Shown: positions 1 to 7,092, counted from the stretch's first letter. The stretch: 9,276 bases of DNA from Treponema sp. (GCA_016282455.1 JAEEKM010000028.1:1-9276); one strand, 5' to 3'. Numbers and translations: made by a program. Notes: generated by a model not told the origin, from the sequence alone.

Positions 1-1246
1 ATTCCAGTGCCAGGTCTTCTGGAAAATCAAGGCGAACTTCTACGCATTCAGCAGTTGCAATCCATTTGCTTCTCTCAAGTTCTTTCCAGGGAACATCATA
101 TCTCTTTGGACCGACAAGACTAAAAACATGTCCTTCGCATCCATCTTCACGAACAAGAGTTGCAGTAAGTCCTACACGGCGCACTGCCTGAATTTCTGCT
201 GCAACACGAAAGACTGGAGCGGGCAGCATGTGCACTTCGTCATAGATTATAAGCCCCCAGTTGTTCTGCCTGAAAAGATTAAAGTGGGGATAGGGGCCGA
301 CTTTATCCGGTCTCCATGTAAGTACCTGATAGGTGGCAACGGTAACAGGTTTTATCTCCTTGTTCTCACCGGTGTATTCTGCAATCTGCTCTTTTGTAAG
401 ATTAGTTTTATCAAGCAGTTCTCCAATCCACTGATGCACTGCAGAAATATTTGTGGTAACAATGAGTGTATTCGTTTTTAAGCGGGCCATTATTTCCATG
501 CCCACAATTGTTTTTCCGGCGCCACAGGGAAGCACAATCGTTCCAAAACCAGTACCTGGTCCTCGGTCACCAACAAGGGCATCGGCTGCAAGTTTTTGAT
601 AATCACGCACGGTAAAATCTGCGTTGGCATTTGTTTTTTCTTTTAACTGAATGTCAAGCGGTGCTCCGTCTACAAGAGGAACATCATCTTTAACAGGCCA
701 GCCAATCTGCAGAAGACTCTGTTTAACGGTTCCTCTCTCAGTAAGGGGAAGCATAAAGCAGAAAGTCTTTTCATTTTCCGTAAGCTCTGCGGCATTTTCT
801 TCCGGAGGCAGATACTCACATGGAATGAGGATTTTTTTTGCAACAGGATTTGCACTTATTTCGCGGTGAACAAAGGGTGAATCACAGACAAGGTAAAGGT
901 ATTCAATTTTTTCTCCGTTCTCTGCATGACCTGATGGAGCGGGAACAAGACGGAGTTTTCCAAAACGTTCAGAAGTTTCCTTAATCCAGGCACTCACACT
1001 CTGGGGAACCTCATAGCGGGCAAAATCATTCAGGACACTTACTGCATTGTCGCTTGTAAAACCTGCACTCGCCGCATTCCACAAAGAAAGGGGTGTAAGG
1101 CGGTATGTGTGAAGATGCTCCGGGCTTCGCTCAAGTTCTGCAAAAGGAATGAGGGCTGACCTGCACTCTTCTGCACGGGGAGCATGCACATCAAGGAGGA
1201 GGGTTCTGTCTGACTGTACGATAAGCGGATTATCACTCTTTGGCAT
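1..1246 (-). CDS. XPB/ERCC3-type DNA repair helicase, N-terminal part (runs off left edge)
   Basis: ATP-dependent superfamily 2 DNA helicase of the XPB/ERCC3 group, presumed to open DNA during repair or transcription-linked processes. I translated 415 residues from ATG at 1246; the frame is open to position 1. Residues 1 to about 205 match the N-terminal region of bacterial XPB proteins. The first RecA domain follows: RDYQ at 214-217, Walker A PCGAGKT at 240-246, DEVH (motif II) at 336-339, and GLTATLVRED at 359-368, which combines motif III with the RED triplet typical of XPB. The second RecA domain lies outside the window; family members are usually about 550-600 residues. The start is chosen because a consensus promoter ends 8 bp before this ATG. 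No Shine-Dalgarno is visible, so the mRNA may be leaderless. The gene is divergent from the acyl-CoA synthetase. Family assignment is firm; the cellular role is inferred. Confidence 0.92.
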   Translation of the reverse strand, partial: MPKSDNPLIVQSDRTLLLDVHAPRAEECRSALIPFAELERSPEHLHTYRLTPLSLWNAASAGFTSDNAVSVLNDFARYEVPQSVSAWIKETSERFGKLRLVPAPSGHAENGEKIEYLYLVCDSPFVHREISANPVAKKILIPCEYLPPEENAAELTENEKTFCFMLPLTERGTVKQSLLQIGWPVKDDVPLVDGAPLDIQLKEKTNANADFTVRDYQKLAADALVGDRGPGTGFGTIVLPCGAGKTIVGMEIMARLKTNTLIVTTNISAVHQWIGELLDKTNLTKEQIAEYTGENKEIKPVTVATYQVLTWRPDKVGPYPHFNLFRQNNWGLIIYDEVHMLPAPVFRVAAEIQAVRRVGLTATLVREDGCEGHVFSLVGPKRYDVPWKELERSKWIATAECVEVRLDFPEDLALE

Positions 1247-1254
1247 ATCAGTAA

Positions 1255-1283
1255 ATTATACAAAGAAAATCAATTTGCTTCAA
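1255..1283 (-). promoter_or_regulatory. Promoter of the XPB-type helicase (possibly leaderless)
   Basis: On the minus strand, TTGAAG (1283-1278) and a perfect TATAAT (1260-1255) are separated by exactly 17 bp. Transcription would be expected to begin about 7 nt beyond the -10 box, at 1248-1246, which is at or within two bases of the ATG. There is no room for a ribosome binding site. The -35 box overlaps that of the divergent plus-strand promoter. Confidence 0.6.
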
Positions 1284-1303
1284 TGGAAGAAATGTGATAT
1301 AAT
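1275..1303 (+). promoter_or_regulatory. Promoter of the acyl-CoA synthetase
   Basis: TTGCTT (1275-1280), a 17-bp spacer and a perfect TATAAT (1298-1303) preceded by TGA (1295-1297), giving an extended -10. The expected transcript start is near 1310, leaving a leader of about 25 nt that contains GGAGG at 1322-1326. The -35 box shares bases 1278-1280 with that of the minus-strand helicase promoter, so RNA polymerase probably cannot occupy both at once. Confidence 0.65.
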
Positions 1304-1334
1304 TCTGACCAACAAAAAAGCGGAGGATTTTTAA

Positions 1335-2969
1335 ATGCCCATCACTGATTACCTTGAGCGCAACAGAAAACTTTATGGAAATGAAACTGCGCTTATTGAG
1401 CTGAACCCTGAACAGAAAGAAACACGCCGTGTTACGTGGAAAGAGTATTCCCTCATTCAGCCTACCAGTGACATGCCTTACCGCCGTGAAATTACCTGGA
1501 GAGTATTTGACGAAAAAGCAAACCGCATGGCAAACATGCTCATCAGCCGTGGTGTAAAAAAAGGAGACAAGGTTGCAATCCTTATGATGAACTGTCTTGA
1601 ATGGCTGCCCATTTACTTTGGAATCCTAAAGACTGGTGCACTTGCCGTTCCCTTTAACTTCCGCTACACCTCGGATGAAATAGTCTACTGCGCAGACCTT
1701 GCAGAAGTTGACGTTCTTTTATTTGGACCTGAATTTATCGGCCGTATTGAAGCCATTGCAGATAAGCTTTCCAAGAACAGACTTTTGATTTATGTTGGCG
1801 AAAACTGTCCGACCTTTGCAGAAAGCTACCGTGAACTTGTAGCCGACTGTTCAAGCCAGGCACCTCTTGTCCGTATTGAAGACGATGACTATGCCGCCAT
1901 TTATTTTTCAAGCGGAACTACAGGTTTTCCAAAAGCAATCCTTCACAAGCACAGAAGCCTCATGCACGCAGCCGCAGTGGAACAGAAACATCACTCTACC
2001 GGCCGTGACGACTGTTTCCTTTGCATTCCTCCCCTTTACCACACAGGTGCAAAAATGCACTGGATGGGAAGCCTTGTTGCAGGAAGCCGTGCAGTTCTTC
2101 TTCGCGGAACAAAACCCCAGTATATTTTTGATGCAGTAAGCCGTGAACACTGCACTATCGTGTGGCTGCTTGTTCCCTGGGCACAGGATATTTTGAATGC
2201 ACTGGATTCAGGCGAACTTAAAATTTCTGATTACAAACTTGATCAGTGGCGCCTCATGCACATTGGAGCACAGCCTGTTCCACCAAGCCTTATCAAACAC
2301 TGGCGGGATTATTTTCCAAACCATCAGTACGACACAAACTATGGTCTCTCCGAATCCATCGGTCCGGGTTGTGTTCATCTTGGTGTGGAAAACATTGGCA
2401 AAGTTGGTGCAATCGGTATTCCCGGTTTTGGCTGGGAAACAAAAATTGTCGGCAGTGATGACAAAGAAGTTGCCCCGGGAGAAGCAGGTGAACTTTGCGT
2501 AAAGGGTCCCGGTGTAATGGAATGTTACTACAGAAATCCTGAAGCAACTGCAGAAGTTTTAAAAGACGGCTGGCTTTACACAGGAGACGTTGCCCGTCAG
2601 GACGAAGACGGATTCATCTTCCTTGTAGACAGAAAAAAGGATGTCATTGTTTCAGGCGGTGAAAACCTTTACCCTGTGGAGATTGAAAACTTTATCCGCA
2701 AGTTTGACAAAGTGAACGACGTTGCAGTAATCGGTCTTCCAGACAAGCGTCAGGGAGAAATTGCAGGCGCCATCATTGAGATAAAGGAAGGCATGACCTG
2801 TACCGAAGAAGAAGTGAACAACTTCTGCCTTGATATGCCCCGTTACAAGAGACCCCGCAAAATCATCTTTGCAAAAGTCCCCCGCAATGCAACCGGCAAA
2901 ATCGAAAAGCCTCTCCTCCGCAAAATGTACGGCAAAGAACAGCTGGTAGCCTTCGAAAACGAAAACTAA
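1335..2969 (+). CDS. Acyl-CoA synthetase-like AMP-binding enzyme (class I adenylate-forming)
   Basis: Probably activates a carboxylic acid, likely a fatty acid, to an acyl-adenylate and then to acyl-CoA in the cytoplasm. The 544 residues are full length for the ANL superfamily. Visible motifs: P-loop FSSGTTGFPK at 191-200, A5 YGLSE at 336-340, A7 TGD at 416-418, the A8 hinge region DRKKDVIVSGGENLYP at 432-447, and A10 PRNATGK at 516-522 with the catalytic Lys522. A region at about 33-65 with two similar TW-containing segments precedes the main domain and is normal in related clostridial and spirochaete proteins as I recall them. ATG 1335 is supported by GGAGG 8 nt upstream. The gene appears monocistronic; the first hairpin repeat begins 13 bp after the stop. 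Chain-length or substrate preference cannot be read from the sequence, so no gene symbol is given. Confidence 0.9.
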   Translation: MPITDYLERNRKLYGNETALIELNPEQKETRRVTWKEYSLIQPTSDMPYRREITWRVFDEKANRMANMLISRGVKKGDKVAILMMNCLEWLPIYFGILKTGALAVPFNFRYTSDEIVYCADLAEVDVLLFGPEFIGRIEAIADKLSKNRLLIYVGENCPTFAESYRELVADCSSQAPLVRIEDDDYAAIYFSSGTTGFPKAILHKHRSLMHAAAVEQKHHSTGRDDCFLCIPPLYHTGAKMHWMGSLVAGSRAVLLRGTKPQYIFDAVSREHCTIVWLLVPWAQDILNALDSGELKISDYKLDQWRLMHIGAQPVPPSLIKHWRDYFPNHQYDTNYGLSESIGPGCVHLGVENIGKVGAIGIPGFGWETKIVGSDDKEVAPGEAGELCVKGPGVMECYYRNPEATAEVLKDGWLYTGDVARQDEDGFIFLVDRKKDVIVSGGENLYPVEIENFIRKFDKVNDVAVIGLPDKRQGEIAGAIIEIKEGMTCTEEEVNNFCLDMPRYKRPRKIIFAKVPRNATGKIEKPLLRKMYGKEQLVAFENEN

Positions 2970-2982
2970 TAATTTACCCCGT

Positions 2983-3095
2983 GCTGGTTGAGGCTCTCGA
3001 AACCAGCATTCAATTTTCACAACCCCGCTGGTTGAGGCTCTCGAAACCTGCATTCAATTTTCACAACCCCGCTGGTTGAGGCTCTCGAAACCTGC
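2983..3095 (+). repeat. Hairpin repeats, copies 1-3 (44-bp period)
   Basis: Three 25-bp units at 2983-3007, 3027-3051 and 3071-3095, with the same 19-bp spacer (ATTCAATTTTCACAACCCC) after copies 1 and 2, giving an exact 44-bp period. Each unit can fold as an outer stem GCTGGTT with AACCAGC, a GA bulge on the 3' side, an inner stem GAG with CTC and a GCT loop. Copies 2 and 3 end in CCTGC instead of CCAGC, leaving one T:T mismatch. The first copy starts 13 bp after the acyl-CoA synthetase stop and could serve as a weak terminator (ATTCAATTTTC follows). The remnant spacer after copy 3 contains the stop codon of the GIY-YIG gene. Confidence 0.9.
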
Positions 3096-3097
3096 AT

Positions 3098-3382
3098 TCA
3101 ATCTTTTGTTTTTCTTTTTGAAAGCTCCGGTAAATCTTCATATTTACCATTTATTAATGCTTCCCGCTTTTTCCGACTCCATCCCTGCACTTGCTTTTCA
3201 CGTAAAAATGCTTCCTCTATACTCTGACATTCTTCGTAATATACAATTTTAACTGGAAGTCTGTTTTTTGTGTACTGTGCACCTTCACCATGTGAATGTT
3301 CTTCAATCCGTCTGGTTAAATCTACTGTACTGCCTACATAATATGAGTTATCCGAGCATTGTAAAATATACATATATGCCAT
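3098..3382 (-). CDS. Small GIY-YIG nuclease (UvrC/URI-like) embedded in hairpin repeats
   Basis: A stand-alone GIY-YIG domain protein of 94 residues, a usual length for the small URI-type (COG2827-like) family of predicted DNA endonucleases. Visible motifs from ATG 3382: YIL at 5-7 (GIY equivalent), YVG at 15-17 (YIG equivalent), Arg24/Arg25 in the catalytic arginine region, and Glu62 in LREKQVQGW, the predicted metal-binding residue. A longer frame starting at 3430 exists, but its first 16 residues are encoded by an inverted hairpin repeat and are unlike the family, whose members begin close to the YIL strand; hence the shorter start. No clear ribosome binding site is seen. The TGA stop at 3098-3100 lies in the spacer after repeat copy 3. 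Repeats abut both ends, which suggests that gene and repeats move or act together. The biological role of this family is poorly known. Confidence 0.85.
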   Translation of the reverse strand: MAYMYILQCSDNSYYVGSTVDLTRRIEEHSHGEGAQYTKNRLPVKIVYYEECQSIEEAFLREKQVQGWSRKKREALINGKYEDLPELSKRKTKD

Positions 3383-3400
3383 ATTGCTATACTTGAACAA

Positions 3401-3428
3401 GGGTGGTTTCGAGGGCCTCAACCACCCC
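3401..3428 (-). repeat. Inverted hairpin repeat, copy 4, just upstream of the GIY-YIG gene
   Basis: On the minus strand this copy has the same core as the others (GGTTGAGG then CTCGAAACC), so it is inverted relative to copies 1-3 and 5-8. The outer stem is GGGTGGTT (3401-3408) with AACCACCC (3420-3427), 8 bp perfect. Compared with the other copies, the second base pair of the stem has changed on both sides (C:G to G:C), which preserves pairing. It ends 18 bp before the nuclease ATG. Confidence 0.85.
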
Positions 3429-3460
3429 AATCATCTCCTTAAACACCCACTTCTCCCCAC

Positions 3461-3617
3461 GCTGGTTGAGTACTCGAAACCAGCATTCAATTTTCACAAC
3501 CCCGCTGGTTGAGGCTCTCGAAACCAGCATTTAGTTTTCACAATCCCGCTGGTTGAGGCTCTCGAAACCAGCGTACACTTTTTTCAATCCACGCCGGTTG
3601 AGGCTCTCGAAACCTGC
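3461..3617 (+). repeat. Hairpin repeats, copies 5-8
   Basis: Four units in the same orientation as copies 1-3: 3461-3484 (24 bp, loop reduced to TA), 3504-3528, 3548-3572 and 3593-3617, with start-to-start spacings of 43, 44 and 45 bp. Spacers diverge toward the right, and copy 8 begins GCCGG and ends CCTGC, so it pairs less well. Copy 8 lies 10 bp beyond the stop of the minus-strand DUF5718-like gene. No T-run follows on the minus strand, so it is not a typical intrinsic terminator for that operon. Confidence 0.9.
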
Positions 3618-3627
3618 GCGAAGTTTT

Positions 3628-4521
3628 TTACTTCTCCTCCACCACAATCTTCTGGCGCAGGAGGGACACCTCTTTGTCATTCGCAAGGCTTCCCTCAAGC
3701 AGCATTCTCTTTACATCAGCTTCATCATATTTGTCATGGGGGAAAAGCACAACCGCCGCTTCATCTCCGCCCCGCAAAAAATTCTTTTCGCCAAAGGGAG
3801 TGTAACGGGTAGCCCCAATGCTTATCATAATGCGCTCAGGAAAACCAGCTTCCTTAAGGTAAGAGGATATTTCTTCTGCAGGACCTTCATTTTTCTGAAA
3901 GTTTATTTTTTCAACAAGCCAGTCCACAAGAGTTTTATAAATGTAACTGTAGCTTTTAACACTACTGGTCTCTCCGTAAGTATAAGCCTCTCCGTCACGC
4001 AAAAGAAAACTTGCAATACTGTAGCGGTCAAGCAGTCCGCCTTTTTCAAAAGAATCAATTGCAATAAGGTGAGAAGAAAGCCCTTTACTGCAGGAACCCC
4101 AGTTCTTCTTTTCACTGATTTTTTTAGCCCCTTCTTTTCTGATAGAACAGTCATTAGAAGAAGCAAAACACAGAGGGGTTAAAGAAAGAAGTTTTCCCTC
4201 ATTCCACTCTGCAGAACAGATTATTGCACACTCAGGTTCAATCTGAATTTTATCTTCGCCGGTAGGGTAAAGAATTTTCTCTGAAGAAAAAGGAAAGTCT
4301 GTAAGAAAGAAAGGAGTATTTTTTAAATTATTTTTTTCACAGGGAATAAAAGTAGGAAAGAGTGCTTTCGGTACCCCTTCCCTAACCTTCATTCCTTCAA
4401 AATCTTTTGCTTCACCCGCCTGTTCCAGATGACCGGTAAAATTTCCAGCGACCCCAAAAGAAGGAATCCCTGCATTAAAAAAATCCCTTTTAATATCATC
4501 CAGAGCAGGTGGCAAATCCAT
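3628..4521 (-). CDS. Unknown protein, DUF5718-like, coupled to serA
   Basis: A 297-residue predicted cytoplasmic protein without signal peptide or membrane segments. I recognise the pattern of a conserved family that I believe is catalogued as DUF5718, but cannot confirm it. The conserved-looking blocks are GVAGNFTGHLEQAGEAKDF (about 23-41), PKALFPTFIP (about 51-60), IQIEPECAIICS (about 92-103) and ISIGATRYTPFGEKNFL near 240-256. The first and third blocks recall the fumarylacetoacetate hydrolase fold (GxNY..H..E and the acidic strand), but that is only a resemblance. The start is ATG 4521: GAGG, within the last serA codons, lies 8 nt upstream. GTG at 4524 is an alternative start, directly adjoining the serA stop. 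The tight junction implies translational coupling to serA and co-transcription with serC-serA. Enzymatic activity unknown. Confidence 0.8.
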   Translation of the reverse strand: MDLPPALDDIKRDFFNAGIPSFGVAGNFTGHLEQAGEAKDFEGMKVREGVPKALFPTFIPCEKNNLKNTPFFLTDFPFSSEKILYPTGEDKIQIEPECAIICSAEWNEGKLLSLTPLCFASSNDCSIRKEGAKKISEKKNWGSCSKGLSSHLIAIDSFEKGGLLDRYSIASFLLRDGEAYTYGETSSVKSYSYIYKTLVDWLVEKINFQKNEGPAEEISSYLKEAGFPERIMISIGATRYTPFGEKNFLRGGDEAAVVLFPHDKYDEADVKRMLLEGSLANDKEVSLLRQKIVVEEK

Positions 4522-4524
4522 CAC

Positions 4525-5712
4525 TTAGTCCTCGTAGTTTTTAATGGGGCGAACATTGATTACACCTTCAATAGCGCGAAGGGCATTCAGTGCTTCGTCA
4601 TGAATCCTACCGTCAACATCAATGAGGGCGTAGGCAAGATCATTTCTGTTCTGGTCAACCATTCCGCTGATGTTCAGTTTTGCTTCACCAAGAACACTTG
4701 TAAACTGAGCAATCATGTTTGGAACATTCTTGTGGCTGATGCAGAGACGGGTTCCGTTTACAGGCACGGGCTCATCCAGCTTACACTTAGGATAGTTCAC
4801 GCTGTTTTTAATGGCACCAGTCTCAAGGAAGTCACGCAGTTCTTTAACTGCCATAACAGCACAGTTGTCTTCTGCTTCAGGAGTACTTGCACCCAGGTGA
4901 GGCATACAGATAATCTTGTCGTTGTTCAAAAGTTCATCTGCGGCAAAATCTGTAACCATGCAGGCAACCTTACCTGTCTCAAGAGCGGCAAGAACATCCT
5001 CGTTGTTTACAAGACCACCGCGGGCAATGTTAATAATGCGCACACCGTCCTTCATATTCTTGAGGGAAGCGGCATTAATAAGACCCTTTGTATCCGGTGT
5101 TTCAGGAACATGCACTGTAATGTAGTCAGCCTTTGCAAAAAGAGTATCCAGAGTTTCTGCATGCTTAACTTCAGACTTAAGGCTCCATGCAGCATCCACA
5201 GAAAGATAGGGGTCATAACCAATCACATTCATGCCAAGCTCAATGGCAGTGTTGGCAACCATGGCACCAATTGCACCAAGACCAATCACACCAAGAGTTT
5301 TACCCTTAACTTCCTGTCCAATAAAATTCTTCTTACCTTTCTCTGCAAGACCTGCAATCTCTGCACCCTTACCAGAGAGAGTATCCGTCCACTTGTTAGC
5401 GGCAATAACAGGGCGGCTTGCAAGAAGAAGAGAAAGAATTACCAGTTCCTTAACGGCATTTGCATTAGCACCCGGAGTATTAAAAACAACAACTCCCTTC
5501 TGGGCAAGATCCTTAACCGGAATATTGTTCACACCGGCACCTGCACGGGCAATAGCCTTAACGGTAGAATCAATCTCCATAGTAAGCATATCGTGACTGC
5601 GCACAAGAATTGCATCCGGCTTCATAATCTCGCTTGCAATTTCATAATCGTCACGGGGAAAGTTATCAAGTCCCTTTGCACTAATTCTGTCTAATGTCTG
5701 TATTTTATACAT
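4525..5712 (-). CDS. serA: D-3-phosphoglycerate dehydrogenase
   Basis: Oxidises 3-phosphoglycerate to 3-phosphohydroxypyruvate with NAD+, the first step of the phosphorylated serine pathway, in the cytoplasm. 395 residues. The substrate domain includes RSHD at 38-41 and ARAGAGVNNI at 55-64; the Rossmann motif is GLGAIG at 144-149 with Asp167 as the likely ribose-binding acid. The catalytic set fits Arg231 (NIARGG), Glu260 and His272 (PHLGAST). A C-terminal ACT domain spans about 325-395, the usual site for allosteric control by serine in this family, although feedback control here is inference. The loop between Glu260 and His272 is shorter than in the E. coli enzyme, as in other compact clostridial-type PGDHs. 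ATG 5712 is preceded by AAGGAGA at a good distance. It lies 54 bp downstream of serC and directly upstream of the coupled unknown gene. Confidence 0.95.
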   Translation of the reverse strand: MYKIQTLDRISAKGLDNFPRDDYEIASEIMKPDAILVRSHDMLTMEIDSTVKAIARAGAGVNNIPVKDLAQKGVVVFNTPGANANAVKELVILSLLLASRPVIAANKWTDTLSGKGAEIAGLAEKGKKNFIGQEVKGKTLGVIGLGAIGAMVANTAIELGMNVIGYDPYLSVDAAWSLKSEVKHAETLDTLFAKADYITVHVPETPDTKGLINAASLKNMKDGVRIINIARGGLVNNEDVLAALETGKVACMVTDFAADELLNNDKIICMPHLGASTPEAEDNCAVMAVKELRDFLETGAIKNSVNYPKCKLDEPVPVNGTRLCISHKNVPNMIAQFTSVLGEAKLNISGMVDQNRNDLAYALIDVDGRIHDEALNALRAIEGVINVRPIKNYED

Positions 5713-5728
5713 ATCTGTCTCCTTAATC

Positions 5729-5759
5729 TGCGCAGGTCCGGTTTTTCAGAACCCGCGCA
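5729..5759 (-). other. Imperfect hairpin between serC and serA
   Basis: An outer stem (5729-5733 with 5755-5759, TGCGC/GCGCA) and an inner stem (5740-5743 with 5750-5753, GGTT/AACC) are separated by an asymmetric internal loop. There is no U-run after it on the minus strand, so it is not a classical terminator. It may stabilise or process the mRNA or separate serC and serA expression. Confidence 0.3.
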
Positions 5760-5766
5760 CAGTTTT

Positions 5767-6894
5767 TTAATTCTCAGAAGCAAACTTTTTCATAAAGTCA
5801 ACCAGAGCTTTTACTCCGTCAAGGCTCATGGCATTGTAAATGGAAGCACGCATACCACCCACAAGGCGGTGTCCCTTAAGATTCACAAGACCGGCAGCAG
5901 CGGCAGCCTTAACAAACTTGTCGTTAATCTCCTTCTCCTTTGCAGCAGCGGCCTCATCATCTGCGGCGTGGTCAGAATACTTAGTAAGGAAAGGAACATT
6001 CATCAAAGAACGGCTTCCCTTTTCAGCAGTAGCATGATAGAAATCAGAAGAGTCAAGGAAGTTGTAAAGGTAATCAGCCTTCTCCTTGTTGCGCTTAAGC
6101 ATTCCCTCTGCCCCGCCATTCTTCTCAATCCAGTGAAGCACTTTACCAAGAACATAAATGGTATAGCATGGAGGAGTATTATACATACTTCCGTTATCAG
6201 CATGAGTCTTGTAAGCAAGCATAGTTGGAGTACCGGGGAGGCATGCCTCTGGTTCAGGAATAAGATCCTCACGAACAATCACGAGAGTAACACCTGCGGG
6301 AGCAAGATTCTTCTGGGCACCTGCAAACAAAAGACCAAACTTAGAAACATCCAGCGGCTCACTCAAAACGCAGGAAGAAATATCTGCAACAAGAGGAATG
6401 TTACCGGTATCAGGAAGATACTCATAGTGAGTTCCCATAATAGTATTGTTAAGGCAGATGTAAGCGTAGTCGTAGTCACCGGAAATCTTTTCAACACGGG
6501 GAATATAAGAATAGTTCTTGTCCTTGGAAGAAGCAATCACATCCACTGCAATGCCAAGTTTCTTAGCTTCAGCGGCAGCCTTCTTTGCCCAGACACCGGT
6601 TTCAATATAAGCGGCCTTTTTATTCTTAATACCAAGGTTCTGTGCAACCATAGCAAACTGAGTAGAACCACCACCCTGAACAAAAAGCACTTTATAATTC
6701 TCAGGCACCTTCATGAGTTTGCGAACCATAGCCTCTGCATCCTCAATAATCGGTTCGTATGCCTTAGACCTGTGGCTCATTTCCATCACGGACTGACCTG
6801 TTCCATTATAGTCCATCATCTCTTTTGCGCAGTCTTCAAGCACCTCTTCAGGCAGGCAGCTTGGTCCGGCACTAAAATTGTACACTCTAGCCAT
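5767..6894 (-). CDS. serC: Phosphoserine aminotransferase
   Basis: Pyridoxal-phosphate enzyme that transfers the amino group of glutamate to 3-phosphohydroxypyruvate, giving phosphoserine; a cytoplasmic class V aminotransferase. 375 residues from ATG 6894, near the family length of about 360. Visible: VYNFSAGPSCLP at 4-15 (family hallmark), HRS at 41-43 with substrate-binding Arg42, GGGST at 74-78 (cofactor phosphate binding), Asp171 in the VADISS strand, Lys195 in AGAQKNLAPAG as the Schiff-base lysine, and the late arginine region GGMRASIYNAM. The GTG at 6903 would overlap the GGAG that forms the ribosome binding site 8 nt before ATG 6894, so the ATG is preferred. First gene of the serC-serA-unknown operon. 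No serB (phosphoserine phosphatase) is present in this window. Confidence 0.95.
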   Translation of the reverse strand: MARVYNFSAGPSCLPEEVLEDCAKEMMDYNGTGQSVMEMSHRSKAYEPIIEDAEAMVRKLMKVPENYKVLFVQGGGSTQFAMVAQNLGIKNKKAAYIETGVWAKKAAAEAKKLGIAVDVIASSKDKNYSYIPRVEKISGDYDYAYICLNNTIMGTHYEYLPDTGNIPLVADISSCVLSEPLDVSKFGLLFAGAQKNLAPAGVTLVIVREDLIPEPEACLPGTPTMLAYKTHADNGSMYNTPPCYTIYVLGKVLHWIEKNGGAEGMLKRNKEKADYLYNFLDSSDFYHATAEKGSRSLMNVPFLTKYSDHAADDEAAAAKEKEINDKFVKAAAAAGLVNLKGHRLVGGMRASIYNAMSLDGVKALVDFMKKFASEN

Positions 6895-6918
6895 AGTCTT
6901 CACTCCATTGTGATTTTT

Positions 6919-7092
6919 TTAGGACGGCATTTTAAAATCGCCCTTCATTTTTGCAGCGTATTCCGCACAAAAGTTTCCTGCAAGAACCCCGCCTTTCCGG
7001 GTTCCGGCCTTCGCCTCCATTCCCGTCTTACAGCCGGGAACTGCTACGCAGCCCTCCAAGCCGGGCGTAAGTTCTCTTGTGAAATCTTTCAC
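6919..7092 (-). CDS. Possible 57-residue ORF in the serC leader (doubtful)
   Basis: An open frame from GTG 7092 to TAA at 6919-6921, GC-richer than its neighbours. An internal ATG at 7020 would give 33 residues (starting MEAKAGTRKGG). The residue composition looks protein-like (many Gly, Ala, Lys, four Cys), but no ribosome binding site supports the GTG and I recognise no family. The same bases form hairpins in the serC leader, so the open frame may be accidental, a leader peptide, or the remnant of a transferred or repetitive segment. Confidence 0.2.
   Translation of the reverse strand: MKDFTRELTPGLEGCVAVPGCKTGMEAKAGTRKGGVLAGNFCAEYAAKMKGDFKMPS
6984..7073 (-). other. GC-rich hairpin cluster in the serC 5' leader
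   Basis: Three successive stem-loops lie within the inferred serC leader. One pairs GAACCC (6984-6989) with GGGTTC (6999-7004) around a 9-nt loop. The second pairs TTCCCG (7020-7025) with CGGGAA (7035-7040), also around a 9-nt loop. The third is an imperfect longer stem at about 7040-7073 with TACGC/GCGTA at its core. The segment is clearly GC-richer than the flanking DNA. I could not match it to a known riboswitch or T-box. It may be a regulatory leader or an inserted repeat. Together with 7074-7502 this accounts for most of the 600-bp stretch lacking a confident gene. Confidence 0.4.

Noticed and set aside
1431..1500. Possible insertion or duplication in the acyl-CoA synthetase N-terminus (two TW segments)
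   Set aside because: As I recall, related enzymes have the same arrangement, so it appears to be normal for the subfamily.
3383..3430. Upstream start for the GIY-YIG gene adding 16 residues
   Set aside because: The extra codons are mostly hairpin repeat copy 4, and family members begin near the YIL strand.
2983..3617. CRISPR array
   Set aside because: Spacers are themselves repeated and only about 19 bp, one copy is inverted, and no cas genes are present.
3553..4182. 209-codon plus-strand open frame starting in the repeats
   Set aside because: It begins in hairpin repeat copies and then runs antisense to the DUF5718-like gene; composition is not protein-like.
4429..5694. 421-codon plus-strand open frame opposite serA
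   Set aside because: It is antisense to the clear serA coding sequence, has no recognisable domain and an unnatural Cys/Asn/His/Thr-rich composition.
5713..5766. Intrinsic terminator between serC and serA
   Set aside because: The hairpin is imperfect and no U-run follows on the minus strand.
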